Notes: generated by a model not told the origin, from the sequence alone. 57,089 nucleotides of DNA from Hyphomicrobiales bacterium (GCA_900474095.1 UCOA01000056.1:1-57089); one strand, 5' to 3'; positions 33,100 through 41,916 are shown, numbered from the stretch's first letter. Numbers and translations: made by a program.

Positions 33100-33909
33100 G
33101 TGAAGTCGATCTTCAAGAAGATACGTCTGCCCCGAAAGGTCATGTTCGTCATTGCCGGGGGGCTGGTCCTGTCCGGCGCATCCGGCGCGTTTGCCGTCTA
33201 TTCCGGCACGGATGCGCTTCTGGGTGTCGGCAAGGGAAAAGCCCCTTCGCGCTCGGGCCTTGCGTGCACCACCGTGGATACGCTGAAAATGCGACGCAAC
33301 GGCCAGCGCTGGATCCGCAAATTTGTGAGCACGGAGACTGCGGACGGTGTTGATCGCGTGCGCACCGCCTTGCGGATCACCGGTCTGCTTGCCAAGGCAG
33401 AAAAGGCCGATCTCTACCAGGTCGTCGTTCTCGACCAGGCCGGACCGCAGGATCGCGCCGAGCGTCGCGGACCCGCCATCGGTGCGGAAGTGCTGTTCGC
33501 GCCCGATCCGACCAGGATGCCGGGCATGAGCACGCCGTTTGTCGCCCGCTATAAAGAGGGCAGGGCGAATACGGTCGGCCTGTTCCATGGCCGCGACATC
33601 GCTCTCTTGACAGACGATATCGAGAGCACGATGACGGCGATGGACGACACGACCGATTGTTTCGATCCCATCGCTGCAGCAGCGGCGGCCGCCGCCGGAT
33701 CGGCGTCGGCTGCGCATGGCGAAGAGGCTGCCGCCGGTCACGGCGAGGTAACCGTGGAGGATGGGGCCGGTGCCACGATCGAGGCCGAAGAAAAGGGCTT
33801 CTTCGGCGCGATGATGGCAATGATCTGGGGCGGCAGCGCCGAACCGGCCGCAGAGGTGCCAGCGGATCATTCGGCCGACAAGCCGAAAAGCGAAGCGGTC
33901 GGCCATTAA
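33100..33909 (+). CDS. Exported or membrane-anchored protein of unknown function
   Basis: A 269-residue protein starting with GTG at 33100, preceded by ACGGAG. A basic N-terminus (KSIFKKIRLPRK) and one hydrophobic segment (about 14-32) suggest an anchor or uncleaved signal. The middle (VDTLKMRRNGQRWIRKFVSTETADGVDRVRTALR... approximately 58-195) is compact and contains CFDPIAAAAA; the tail is Ala/Glu/His-rich and low-complexity, with a short hydrophobic patch GFFGAMMAMIWGG. A six-codon frame MTERRA ends in TGA overlapping the GTG start. No family is recognised. Confidence 0.72.
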   Translation: MKSIFKKIRLPRKVMFVIAGGLVLSGASGAFAVYSGTDALLGVGKGKAPSRSGLACTTVDTLKMRRNGQRWIRKFVSTETADGVDRVRTALRITGLLAKAEKADLYQVVVLDQAGPQDRAERRGPAIGAEVLFAPDPTRMPGMSTPFVARYKEGRANTVGLFHGRDIALLTDDIESTMTAMDDTTDCFDPIAAAAAAAAGSASAAHGEEAAAGHGEVTVEDGAGATIEAEEKGFFGAMMAMIWGGSAEPAAEVPADHSADKPKSEAVGH

Positions 33910-34003
33910 AAGGCGGGCCGTCGCTCGCACCGCTAGTGGGGCGATTGCGGCCGAAACGGCCCCGTGGATTCTCCCGGCGCAGGTCGATCGTGGCGTTCCG
34001 GTC

Positions 34004-34177
34004 TCAAACTACGGCGCTGCCGGCGATGAAGGCAAGAACCACAAAGATCAGGAAGATGATCAGGGCGATGGCGAACAATACGCGCGCTATCGTCGCGGTT
34101 GCGGCCGAGATCCCGGAAAAGCCGAGAAAGCCCGTGATCAGGGAGATGACCAGGAAGATAAGCGCCCATTTCAGCAT
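34004..34177 (-). CDS. DUF1328 small membrane protein (YtjA-like)
   Basis: This 57-residue, two-helix membrane protein begins [20 protein letters not shown] and continues with [18 protein letters not shown], the DUF1328 pattern. AAGGAA is nine bases before the ATG. It ends AFIAGSAVV and TGA. The family is widespread in proteobacteria and often stress-induced, but its role is unknown. It is transcribed towards the convergent gene at 33100. Confidence 0.85.
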   Translation of the reverse strand: MLKWALIFLVISLITGFLGFSGISAATATIARVLFAIALIIFLIFVVLAFIAGSAVV

Positions 34178-34251
34178 GGAGGGTTCCTTTACCGATTCTG
34201 CCCGGATTGACGCGCGGCATTGGGAAAAGTTCCATGGGCCGGAAATAGGTA

Positions 34252-34275
34252 CGCCGCCGTGTCATCACGGCGGCG
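34252..34275 (-). terminator. Hairpin downstream of lysS
   Basis: CGCCGCCGTG pairs perfectly with CACGGCGGCG around TCAT. It begins 25 bp past the lysS stop on the minus strand. The following bases (TACCTATTTCC) are only moderately T-rich. Confidence 0.5.
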
Positions 34276-34299
34276 CGCTGATAGCCGAGAATTACGTCC

Positions 34300-35796
34300 T
34301 CAGTCCGCCTTGCTGCGGCGAGCCGGGAACAGGATGATGTCGCGGATCGACGGCGCGTTGGTGAGCAGCATGATCAACCGGTCGACGCCGATGCCGAGAC
34401 CGCCGGCGGGCGGCATGCCCTGGTCGATGGCGTCGAGGAATTCATCGTCCAGCTGTTTTGCCTTTTCGCCGCGGGCGTGGGCCTGTTCGAGCTGTTCGAC
34501 CATGCGGGCGCGCTGCTCTTCCGGATCGTTGAGTTCCGAAAAGGCGTTGCCCAGTTCCCAGGTGTTGCAATAGGTCTCGAAGCGCTCGACGAGGCGCGGC
34601 TCGCCCGGTACCTCCTTGGCAAAGGGCGAGATGTCCTTCGGGAAATGCGTGACATGGGCCGGCTGGATCAGTGTCGGCTCGACCTTCTCCTCGAAGATGA
34701 AGGCCAGGCATTCGCCCCAGGTCGCGTCCTTCTCGATTTCGAAACCGGCGGCCTTGGCGGCCGCGCGTGCTTCTTCGTCGGTCTTGATTGCCAGGAAGTC
34801 GATGCCGGTTGCTTCCCTGACGGCTTCCGGCATTGGCACGCGACGGAACGGACCCTTGAAGGACATTTCCTTGTCGCCGAACATGAATTCCGTCGAACCA
34901 TGGATTTTCATCGCCAACTCTGAGAACAGCCGCTCGACGAGGTCCATGATGTCCTCGTAATCGGCATAGGCCCAGTAGCATTCCATCATGGTGAATTCGG
35001 GATTGTGTCGGGTGGAGACGCCTTCGTTGCGGAAGTTGCGGTTGATCTCGAACACCTTGTCGGTGAGGCCCGAGACCAGCGTGCGCTTCAGGTAAAGCTC
35101 GGGCGCGATGCGCAGGAACATGTCGAGCTTCAGCGTGTTGTGGTGCGTCTTGAAGGGCTCTGCGGTTGCGCCGCCATAGACCGAATGCAGCATCGGCGTC
35201 TCGACTTCCATGAAGCCGTCATTCTCCATGAAGCGGCGGATGCCGGAGACGATCTTCGAACGCTGCTGGAAGCGCAGCTTCGACTCGTCATTGGTCATGA
35301 TGTCGAGGTGGCGCTTGCGATAGCGCAGCTCGATGTCGGACAGACCATGCCACTTTTCCGGCATCGGCAGCAGCGACTTGGTCAACATGATGATCTCTTG
35401 CGCATTGATCGTCAGTTCGCCGCGCTTGGTGCGGCGCACAACGCCGGTCACGCCGATGATGTCGCCGATGTCGATCATCGGCAGCAGCGCGCGCGCTTCT
35501 TCCGGGGTCGTGTCCTTGTGGGAAAAGATCTGGATCTTGCCGGAGGCATCGCGGATATCCATGAACATGCCCGAATTGCGCGAGGAATAGACGCGACCGG
35601 CGACGGTGACGACGTCCTGCGTTTCGGTGTCAGGCTCGAGGCCTTCGTATTTTTCCGCCAGCTCGCCATTGGTGATCGTGCGGTGGAAATGCGCCGGATA
35701 GACATCGCCGATCTGCTCGCGCAGCAGCTTCAGCTTTTGGGCGCGCACTTCGGTCACGTCGGAGGAGAGGGCTGTTTCCTGGATCTTGTTGTTCAT
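34300..35796 (-). CDS. lysS: Lysyl-tRNA synthetase, class II
   Basis: A 498-residue enzyme charging tRNA-Lys. The OB-fold anticodon domain is at the N-terminus (VVTVAGRVYSSRNSGMFMDIRD). Class II motif 2 (FEINRNFRNEGVSTRHNPEFTMMECY) and motif 3 (GGLGIGVDRLIMLLTN) are clear. It follows gltX by 10 bp, so the two are probably co-transcribed. Many alphaproteobacteria use the unrelated class I LysRS, so the class II form here is worth noting. Confidence 0.96.
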   Translation of the reverse strand: MNNKIQETALSSDVTEVRAQKLKLLREQIGDVYPAHFHRTITNGELAEKYEGLEPDTETQDVVTVAGRVYSSRNSGMFMDIRDASGKIQIFSHKDTTPEEARALLPMIDIGDIIGVTGVVRRTKRGELTINAQEIIMLTKSLLPMPEKWHGLSDIELRYRKRHLDIMTNDESKLRFQQRSKIVSGIRRFMENDGFMEVETPMLHSVYGGATAEPFKTHHNTLKLDMFLRIAPELYLKRTLVSGLTDKVFEINRNFRNEGVSTRHNPEFTMMECYWAYADYEDIMDLVERLFSELAMKIHGSTEFMFGDKEMSFKGPFRRVPMPEAVREATGIDFLAIKTDEEARAAAKAAGFEIEKDATWGECLAFIFEEKVEPTLIQPAHVTHFPKDISPFAKEVPGEPRLVERFETYCNTWELGNAFSELNDPEEQRARMVEQLEQAHARGEKAKQLDDEFLDAIDQGMPPAGGLGIGVDRLIMLLTNAPSIRDIILFPARRSKAD

Positions 35797-35806
35797 CGTC
35801 TTTTCC

Positions 35807-37264
35807 TTACTTGCCGCTGCCCGCCATCGAGGCGACGACCTGGCCGGCGACCTTCAGGCGCTGGCGCACGACCGAGCGGCCAAGGATCGCCATGGAATCA
35901 AAGAGCGGCAGCGAGCGCGACGAGCCGGAAACGGCCACGAAAAGCGGCGCCACCACGACCTTCAGCTTCTTGCCGAGACGATCGGCGATCGCGCGTAACT
36001 CCGCTTCGATCGACTCGACGTTCCATTCGAGGATCTTTTCGAGATCCGGCTGGACCGTGTTGAAGATTTCAACCAGTTCTTCCGGCGCCGATTTGATCTT
36101 GGCAAAAGACGAAGCATCGATGCCGAGATCGGACTTGAACAGGAAGCCCGCGAGATCCGGCAGTTCGCCGAGCTTGGAGATGCGCGACTGCGAAAGTTTC
36201 AGGCCCTGCTTGATGCGGTCGTTTTCCATCGCCCAGGAGAGCACGCGGGCGGCAAACTCTTCCTCCGTCAGGCCTTCACGCAGCCAGCGGCCGTTCAGCC
36301 AATCGAGCTTCTGGATATCGAAGATCGCGCCGGCCTTCGAGAGGTTGGCCGGGTCGAATTTTTCGGCGAGCTGATCCATGCTCAGCATTTCCTCGCCCTC
36401 GGCGATCTGGATGAAGAACAGGCCGAGGAAGTTCATCAGCGCTTCCGGCAGATAGCCGAGCGCGGTGTAGTAGGAGATCGAGGTCGGGTTCTTGCGCTTC
36501 GACAATTTCGACTTGTCGGCATTTCGCATCAGAGACAGGTGCATGAACACCGGCGGCTCAAGACCGAGATACTGGTAGATCAGGATGTGCTTCGGCACCG
36601 AGGACAGCCATTCCTCGCCGCGCGCCACGTGGGTGATCTTCATCAGATGGTCGTCGACGACGTTGGCCATGTGATAGGTCGGCATGCCGTCGGCCTTGAG
36701 CAGCACCTGCATGTCGACGGCATCCCACGGAATATCGACTTCGCCGTAGACGCCGTCGACGAACTTGCAGGAGCCTTCGGCCGGGATCTTCATGCGCACG
36801 ACATGCGGCTCGCCGCTCGCGACCCGGGAGGTCACTTCCTCGGCGGAAAGATGCAGGCAGAGGCCATCATACTTCGGCGGCTTGCCGGCAGCGCGCTGCG
36901 CCTCGCGCATTTCTGTCAGCCGCTCGGGCGTGCAGAAACAGCGGAAGCCGTGACCGGCCTCGACGATCTTCTCGACATAGGGCTTGTAGAGGTCCTTGCG
37001 ATCGCTCTGGCGGTAAGGGCCATAGGGACCGCCGATATCCGGACCTTCCGACCATTTCAGACCGCACCATTTCAGCGCATCTAGCACCTTCTGTTCGAAC
37101 TCCGGCGTCGACCGGGTCGCGTCGGTGTCCTCGATGCGCAGGATGAACTCGCCGCCCTGTTTCTGCGCGAAGAGGTAATTGAACAACGCGATATAGGCGG
37201 TGCCGACATGGGGTTCGCCGGTGGGAGAAGGTGCGATGCGCACCCGGACTGGTCTGTCTGTCAT
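35807..37264 (-). CDS. gltX: Glutamyl-tRNA synthetase
   Basis: A 485-residue class I synthetase. The HIGH-type motif is PSPTGEPHVGTAYIALFN at the N-terminus and the KMSKS-type motif is KLSKRKNP. FILRIEDTDATRST and VARGEEWLSSVPKHILIYQYL are family marks. The ATG at 37264 precedes the conserved start VRVRIAPSPTG; the frame stays open upstream but the extra sequence is not homologous. Rhizobia commonly have two GltX proteins; which of them this is cannot be told alone. Confidence 0.95.
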   Translation of the reverse strand: MTDRPVRVRIAPSPTGEPHVGTAYIALFNYLFAQKQGGEFILRIEDTDATRSTPEFEQKVLDALKWCGLKWSEGPDIGGPYGPYRQSDRKDLYKPYVEKIVEAGHGFRCFCTPERLTEMREAQRAAGKPPKYDGLCLHLSAEEVTSRVASGEPHVVRMKIPAEGSCKFVDGVYGEVDIPWDAVDMQVLLKADGMPTYHMANVVDDHLMKITHVARGEEWLSSVPKHILIYQYLGLEPPVFMHLSLMRNADKSKLSKRKNPTSISYYTALGYLPEALMNFLGLFFIQIAEGEEMLSMDQLAEKFDPANLSKAGAIFDIQKLDWLNGRWLREGLTEEEFAARVLSWAMENDRIKQGLKLSQSRISKLGELPDLAGFLFKSDLGIDASSFAKIKSAPEELVEIFNTVQPDLEKILEWNVESIEAELRAIADRLGKKLKVVVAPLFVAVSGSSRSLPLFDSMAILGRSVVRQRLKVAGQVVASMAGSGK

Positions 37265-37480
37265 GATCCTGGCCCGTGCTTTACGTGCTTTCGGCCCTGC
37301 TGCCGGAGAATGCTGTCCGGATGCGAAGGCGCATGCTTTTAAGGGAAGGAAGTGCCCGATTGATGCCTGAAATGGCGGAAAATACCGGAAATTCCATTTG
37401 GCTGGCGTGAGACCATATTCAAAAGGGCGCGTCAAGGAAAACTGCGCCTCGATGGGCCTTACCAGCCTTTCAAAAGGCAG

Positions 37481-37509
37481 TTGACAAAATCGCCGATGCG
37501 ATTTATTTA
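37481..37509 (+). promoter_or_regulatory. Promoter of the ArsR-SRPBCC operon
   Basis: TTGACA at 37481-37486 and TATTTA at 37504-37509 are separated by 17 bp, 36 bp before the ArsR start. The -10 element abuts the palindrome at 37516-37529. Confidence 0.6.
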
Positions 37510-37539
37510 ACCAAAAAGTTAATTAACTTGATGGTTTAA
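37506..37539 (+). promoter_or_regulatory. ArsR-type operator palindrome
   Basis: The core AAGTTAATTAACTT (37516-37529) is a perfect 14-bp palindrome, flanked by AACCA and TGGTT arms. It lies between the -10 element and the start codon of an ArsR gene, the expected position for autorepression. Confidence 0.62.
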
Positions 37540-37544
37540 TAGAA

Positions 37545-37892
37545 ATGACGCCCGATCGCCTTAGCACGACCCTCTCGGCACTCGCCGACCCGACGCGCCG
37601 GGCGATCCTGGCGCGGCTGGCATCGGGGCAGGCATCGGTCAACGAACTGGCCGAGCCCTTCGCGATGAGCCTGCCTGCGGTTTCCAAGCACCTGAAGGTG
37701 CTGGAAAAGGCAGGGCTGATCAGCCGCGGCAGGGAGGCGCAGTGGCGCCCCTGCAAGCTGGAGGCGGGGCCGCTCAAGGACTTGAACGCCTGGCTTGAAA
37801 ACTACCGCCGCTTTTGGGACGAGAGCTTCGACAGGCTCGATCTCTATCTGCAGAAGCTTCAAAGGGGAGATGAGAATGACCGCAAGAGCTGA
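37545..37892 (+). CDS. ArsR-family winged-helix regulator
   Basis: A 115-residue regulator. LSTTLSALADPTRRAILARLASG and the recognition helix MSLPAVSKHLKVLEKAGLI are the ArsR signature, followed by the wing SRGREAQWRPCKLEA. The metal-binding ELCVC-type motif is missing; this subgroup normally sits beside SRPBCC/AHSA1 genes, as here, and probably responds to an unknown non-metal signal. It overlaps the SRPBCC gene by 17 bp. Confidence 0.92.
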   Translation: MTPDRLSTTLSALADPTRRAILARLASGQASVNELAEPFAMSLPAVSKHLKVLEKAGLISRGREAQWRPCKLEAGPLKDLNAWLENYRRFWDESFDRLDLYLQKLQRGDENDRKS

Positions 37893-38370
37893 ATTCGTGC
37901 CGGCCGATAAGGCGAACCTCGTATTGACCCGGACGTTCAATGCTCCGGCGGCGCTGGTCTACAAGGTCTGGACGGACCCGTATCACCTCGCTCAGTGGTG
38001 GGGGCCGCATTGCTTTACCAACCCTGTCTGCGAGGTCGACCTCAGGCCGGGCGGTGTCATCCGCATCCATATGAAGGGTCCTGACGGGCGTATGTATCCG
38101 TCGAACGGCACCTTCAAGGAGGTCGTTGAAAATGAGCGCCTGGTCTTCACCAGCACCTATGACGGCGAGGACGGCGTCACCATGCTGGAAGCCCTCAATA
38201 CGGTCACGTTCACCGAGAAGGACGGCAAGACAGAGTTGACCCTCCATGCGCAGGTGCTCAGGGCAACCGAAGCCATGGCCCCGGCGCTCGACGGTATGGA
38301 GGAAGGCTGGAGCCAGAGCCTCGAAAGGCTGGCAACGGTTGTCGCCGCTGCGGCGGATAACGCCGGCTGA
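37876..38370 (+). CDS. SRPBCC (AHSA1-like) domain protein
   Basis: A 164-residue protein of the START/Bet v1-like fold. LTRTFNAPAALVYKVWTDPYHLAQWWGP and VCEVDLRPGGVIRIHMKGPDG are strong AHSA1 marks; WSQSLERLATVV closes the C-terminal helix that caps the ligand cavity. Start at 37876 has GGGGAG seven bases upstream, inside the regulator's 3' end. The ligand is unknown. Confidence 0.9.
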   Translation: MTARAEFVPADKANLVLTRTFNAPAALVYKVWTDPYHLAQWWGPHCFTNPVCEVDLRPGGVIRIHMKGPDGRMYPSNGTFKEVVENERLVFTSTYDGEDGVTMLEALNTVTFTEKDGKTELTLHAQVLRATEAMAPALDGMEEGWSQSLERLATVVAAAADNAG

Positions 38371-38453
38371 CTTTTTTGCTTACCCTGCCTGAAAGCACCT
38401 ATCATCAATGCTTTCAGGCAGGTCTCAATCCATCCCGTTTCAGGAACCCGAAT

Positions 38454-38990
38454 ATGTTGAAAATTCTGCTGATTGCTGTCGCTGTCGTCGTTGTCTTGCT
38501 GCTTGCCGTCGTTGTTTTCGCCTCGACCAAGCCGGATGTCTTCCACGTCGAGCGAACGGCGACGATCAATGCGCCGCCGGAGAAAATCTTCCCGCTGATC
38601 AACGATTTCCACCAATGGCAGTCCTGGTCGCCCTATGAAAAGCTCGACCCATCGATGACCCGCTCGATCACCGGTGCTGAAAGCGGGCAGGGGGCCGTCT
38701 ACGCATGGGATGGCAGCGGCAAGGCCGGGGCAGGGCGGATGGAGGTTGTCCAATCGGCGCCGTCCTCGAAAATCCTGATCAAGCTCGATTTCAGCCGCCC
38801 TTTCGAGGCCCACAACACGGCCACCTTCACGCTTGCGCCGGCGGCTCAAGGGACAACGGTGACGTGGTCGATGGACGGGGCGAGCCCGTTGATCGCCAAG
38901 ATCATGGGCCTGTTCTTCAACATGGATCAGATGATCGGCAAGGACTTTGCGCAGGGCTTGGAAAACCTCAAGGCGATCGCGGAAAAATAG
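38454..38990 (+). CDS. Membrane-anchored SRPBCC protein (polyketide cyclase-like)
   Basis: A 178-residue protein with an N-terminal hydrophobic anchor (LLIAVAVVVVLLLAVVVFA, residues 4-23) followed by an SRPBCC domain (VERTATINAPPEKIFPLINDFHQWQSWSPYEKLDPSM). It follows the other SRPBCC gene by 83 bp and may share its transcript. The domain probably faces the periplasm. Ligand unknown. Confidence 0.87.
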   Translation: MLKILLIAVAVVVVLLLAVVVFASTKPDVFHVERTATINAPPEKIFPLINDFHQWQSWSPYEKLDPSMTRSITGAESGQGAVYAWDGSGKAGAGRMEVVQSAPSSKILIKLDFSRPFEAHNTATFTLAPAAQGTTVTWSMDGASPLIAKIMGLFFNMDQMIGKDFAQGLENLKAIAEK

Positions 38991-39144
38991 TCGAAAAGGG
39001 TGGAACTATTGCTGCCGTAGGCCGTTTTTCCGATGAGGAATGCGAGTCCGTGACAACCGGACGCGAGGGAATGGAGAACACGGAGATTTTTCCGGTTTCT
39101 CTTCGTGGCCAACGAAAAGGCAGACGAGCTCCTACCCCTTCGGC

Positions 39145-39207
39145 TTTGCATCCCTCACTGTGTGCAAACGTTGAAAAGCCTCGGGATGGGCGGTCCCGGG
39201 GCTTTTT
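39145..39207 (+). terminator. Double hairpin with terminator between convergent genes
   Basis: A first stem TTTGCA/TGCAAA (39145-39150, 39163-39168) exposes a loop with CCCTCACTG. A second, strong stem AAGCCTCGGGA/TCCCGGGGCTT, with one G-U pair, ends in TTTTT at 39203-39207. It terminates plus-strand transcripts and, since AAAA precedes it, probably minus ones as well. The 314-bp gap 38991-39304 holds no gene, so a small RNA ending here is possible. Confidence 0.6.
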
Positions 39208-39304
39208 CCCGCGCATGCGTTCCGGGGTCTCTTCCTGCAGAACGCGCCCGATGGAAACGGCACGAAGAGGCCGGGGCAGCCTGACCCCGGCTGTTCTCGC
39301 GTGA

Positions 39305-40054
39305 TTACTGTTTCAGCGCCTTTTCCCTCTGCCGCTTGCGGCGAGACAGCATGTTGAGCACCTCGACCAGGGCCGAGAAGGCCATGGCGGCGTAGACGTA
39401 GCCCTTCGGGACATGGAAGCCGGCACCTTCGGCGATCAGTGTCGTGCCGATCATCAGGAGGAAGCCGAGCGCCAGCATGACGATGGTCGGGTTCTTCTCG
39501 ATGAACCGGGCGAGCGGGCCAGAGGCGACCAGCATGACGGTGACGGCGAACACGACGGAAACCACCATGATCGGCAGATGCGGCGTCATGCCGACGGCAG
39601 TGATGATGCTGTCGACGGAAAAGACGAGGTCGAGCAACAGGATCTGGCCAATCGCGGCAGTAAAGCCGGTCGTCACGGAACTGGCGATGAAGTCTTCTTC
39701 GTGGTCCGCGGGATCGACGTTGTGGTGGATTTCCTTGGTGGCTTTCCAGACGAGGAACAGGCCACCGGCGATCAGGATCATGTCCTTCCAGGAGAAGCCG
39801 TGGCCGAAGGCCTCGAACACCGGCGTAGTCAATTGCACGATCCAGGCGACCGTGCCGAGCAGCGCAAGCCGCATCACCAGCGCAAGGCCGATGCCGATGC
39901 GGCGGGCGCTTTCGCGGTTTTCCGCCGGCAGCTTGTTGGTCAGGATCGAGATGAAAATGAGGTTGTCGATGCCGAGCACGACTTCCATGACGATCAGCGT
40001 GATCAGGGCGATCCAGGCAGTGGGATCTTGCATGAGGAGCAAAATGTCCTGCAT
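39305..40054 (-). CDS. TerC-family integral membrane protein
   Basis: A 249-residue protein with about seven hydrophobic helices. [19 protein letters not shown] with the conserved Asp, and [16 protein letters not shown] with the second Asp, are TerC/Alx/YgdQ marks, and a His/Asp-rich loop ([14 protein letters not shown]) lies between them. The family exports or handles metals such as Mn2+ and occurs in tellurite resistance loci, but no tellurite genes are near. A structured leader lies upstream. Confidence 0.92.
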   Translation of the reverse strand: MQDILLLMQDPTAWIALITLIVMEVVLGIDNLIFISILTNKLPAENRESARRIGIGLALVMRLALLGTVAWIVQLTTPVFEAFGHGFSWKDMILIAGGLFLVWKATKEIHHNVDPADHEEDFIASSVTTGFTAAIGQILLLDLVFSVDSIITAVGMTPHLPIMVVSVVFAVTVMLVASGPLARFIEKNPTIVMLALGFLLMIGTTLIAEGAGFHVPKGYVYAAMAFSALVEVLNMLSRRKRQREKALKQ

Positions 40055-40085
40055 CGGGGGTGGTTCCTTCCTCGATTCAAAGGGC

Positions 40086-40142
40086 ACATAAGGGAGCCCG
40101 CGCAACCGGTGGGCAGCGCGGGCGAAAAGACTTCCCCTATGT
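40086..40142 (-). promoter_or_regulatory. Structured leader or terminator upstream of terC
   Basis: On the minus strand an outer stem ACATAGGGGA/TCCCTTATGT (10 bp, one G-U) encloses an inner stem GCCCGCGC/GCGCGGGC (8 bp). It ends 32 bp before the terC ATG and begins 58 bp after the AraC-type gene on the same strand. It could be a 5' UTR control element for terC or a terminator for the upstream gene; no T-run follows. The conserved blocks of the Mn2+ (yybP-ykoY) riboswitch are not all present. Confidence 0.45.
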
Positions 40143-40199
40143 ATGCAGAATTTGCGCCGTGACAAGCGCTGAAGGCTGATCCGGCGGCTGTTGATACCG

Positions 40200-41039
40200 T
40201 TAATTCGTCACCGGAATCCATATTTCGGTCAGTCCCATGCCTGTTTGCGGGTCGAACCGTTCGTCATAACGCTCCATCAGGTCCGGAAGTCCGGTGTGCC
40301 TGTAGCCGGAAGAGGGCAGCCAGTCGGTGAAGATCGCATGGCTGGTGGCCTGGATGTCGGCGATGTGGCCGCGATGGGCAAACACCGCGTAGGTCTGGGC
40401 GGGAAGCTTCAGGCTTTGGAAACCGGCCGGCAACCCGTCGGTACCGCGCACTTCGACAGCGGTCATATATTGGAAGCTGGCGTCCTGGCCTTCTTCCTGC
40501 GTGCAGATGCCGTAGGCGACGTTGCCGGCCTGGCCCGGAATTTCGCCGAAATATGCATTGAACTGCTGCCATTGCGAGGGAATGCCGGCGTTGCCGCCAT
40601 AGTCATAGGTCTGCTGCAGCCCTGCCATCAGCAGGGCTGGCTTGGTTTCAAAACGGGGTTCTTCCAGTTTGGTGAGAGGTGCTGTGTCCATGCGGATAGG
40701 CTCCATGAGGTCGAGATTGCCAATGTGCCCCCGGTTGCGGACTTCTTCCGGCGTCACGCCGAAATGATCGCGGAAGGCACGGGTGAAGGCTTCATGCGAG
40801 TTGTAGCCCGCATCAAGGGCGACTGCGAGGATGCTGGGTGCGCCATCGGCCAGCGCTGCGGCCGAAGCGCTGAGACGCCGGGCCCGGATATAACCACTGA
40901 TCGACCGGCCTGTGGTCAGACCGAAGACACGCGACAGGTGATAGCGGGAGAGACCCGCCGTTTCCGCGATCTCATCCAGGGAAATTTCCTTGGCGAAATG
41001 GCTTTCGATGAACCACACCGCCCTGCCGATAGCATTCAT
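40200..41039 (-). CDS. AraC-family regulator with GyrI-like ligand domain
   Basis: A 279-residue regulator. The AraC double helix-turn-helix is at the N-terminus ([22 protein letters not shown] to about residue 105: [27 protein letters not shown]). The C-terminal ~155 residues form a GyrI/SOUL-like effector domain ending in TEIWIPVTN. Such proteins (Rob/SoxS-BmrR-like architecture) often sense amphipathic drugs. Its target is unknown; terC is the next gene on the same strand, 145 bp away. Confidence 0.92.
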   Translation of the reverse strand: MNAIGRAVWFIESHFAKEISLDEIAETAGLSRYHLSRVFGLTTGRSISGYIRARRLSASAAALADGAPSILAVALDAGYNSHEAFTRAFRDHFGVTPEEVRNRGHIGNLDLMEPIRMDTAPLTKLEEPRFETKPALLMAGLQQTYDYGGNAGIPSQWQQFNAYFGEIPGQAGNVAYGICTQEEGQDASFQYMTAVEVRGTDGLPAGFQSLKLPAQTYAVFAHRGHIADIQATSHAIFTDWLPSSGYRHTGLPDLMERYDERFDPQTGMGLTEIWIPVTN

Positions 41040-41151
41040 CCCGCCTCCCGCAGTTAACCGTCCATGGTTTTAGCTCCAATCCCGCACCAGCATTTGATCG
41101 CGGTTGCTGGATGGCGAGATTACTGGCGCGAGCGGGCGATAGTACGGTCGC

Positions 41152-41871
41152 TTAGCGATTTTCCGGTTTGGAGCCGTAGCCCGCCTGGAACAATCTGACG
41201 GCCGAGGACGCGGCTTTTTCGATGTAGCTTCGCTCGGGTACCTCGGTCATTTCGCTGAACAGGCGGCGCTTCAACATGCCAGCCAGGCAGAGTTCAATGA
41301 ATTGCCGGGCTGCCAGGTCGGTATCCTCGATGTCGAGCGCGCCGGCGGCGACCTGCCTGTCCAGATAGGCCTGAAGAACGGTGAAGCCGCTTTCCGGCGT
41401 CGCTGCGAAAAAGCGCTTGGCCAATTGAGGCATGCGATCGCTGACGCCCACCACCATGCGCATGGCGCGGATAGTGGGGTCAGCGGTCATGTGCGTGGTC
41501 AACGTCACGCCGAAGTCGAAAAGGGCCTCTTCGATCGCGTCGTGATCGTCGAGCGCATGCTTGATGGTCTGAACGACGCGGTTGCGCTCGCGTTCGATCA
41601 TCGCCGCAAACAAATCTTCCTTATTTTCGAAGTAGACGTAGATGGTACCCTTCGACACGCCGGCTTCCCGCGTGATGTCGTTCATGCTGGCGGCGTCGAA
41701 GCCCATGCTCATGAAGACACGCTTGGCGCCATCGATGATCTGCCCACGCTTCGCCGGATCCTCGCCGGCGGCGCGGCGGCCTGGAAGGGCGCATGCGTCG
41801 GCAAGGTAGTTCTCACTGCCCACGGTCTTCGTCAAATTCTGTTCTGCCAATTTTTCGTCTTGTCCGGACAT
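41152..41871 (-). CDS. emrR: TetR-family repressor, EmrR-like
   Basis: A 239-residue repressor. An N-terminal extension of ~40 residues precedes the HTH: RGQIIDGAKRVFMSMGFDAASMNDITREAGVSKGTIYVYFENKEDLF (about 42-88). The rest is the ligand domain. It is divergent from the emrA-emrB pair, with palindromic operators in the shared 128-bp gap. The arrangement equals that of EmrR of S. meliloti, a TetR regulator of emrAB (from the literature), hence the symbol. Confidence 0.88.
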   Translation of the reverse strand: MSGQDEKLAEQNLTKTVGSENYLADACALPGRRAAGEDPAKRGQIIDGAKRVFMSMGFDAASMNDITREAGVSKGTIYVYFENKEDLFAAMIERERNRVVQTIKHALDDHDAIEEALFDFGVTLTTHMTADPTIRAMRMVVGVSDRMPQLAKRFFAATPESGFTVLQAYLDRQVAAGALDIEDTDLAARQFIELCLAGMLKRRLFSEMTEVPERSYIEKAASSAVRLFQAGYGSKPENR

Positions 41872-41891
41872 TGTTGTCTCGTTGAACTTTT

Positions 41892-41909
41892 TCGAACCGA
41901 TCGGTTCGA
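41892..41909. promoter_or_regulatory. TetR-type operator O1
   Basis: TCGAACCGATCGGTTCGA is a perfect 18-bp palindrome, 20 bp upstream of the emrR start and just upstream of the emrA -35 element at 41917. It shares the CGAAC/GTTCG half-sites with O2. Confidence 0.72.
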
Positions 41910-41916
41910 TTCCCCC

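Noticed and set aside
40055..40199. Mn2+ (yybP-ykoY) riboswitch before terC
   Set aside because: A structured leader exists, but the second conserved loop typical of that riboswitch is absent, so I only report a structured element.
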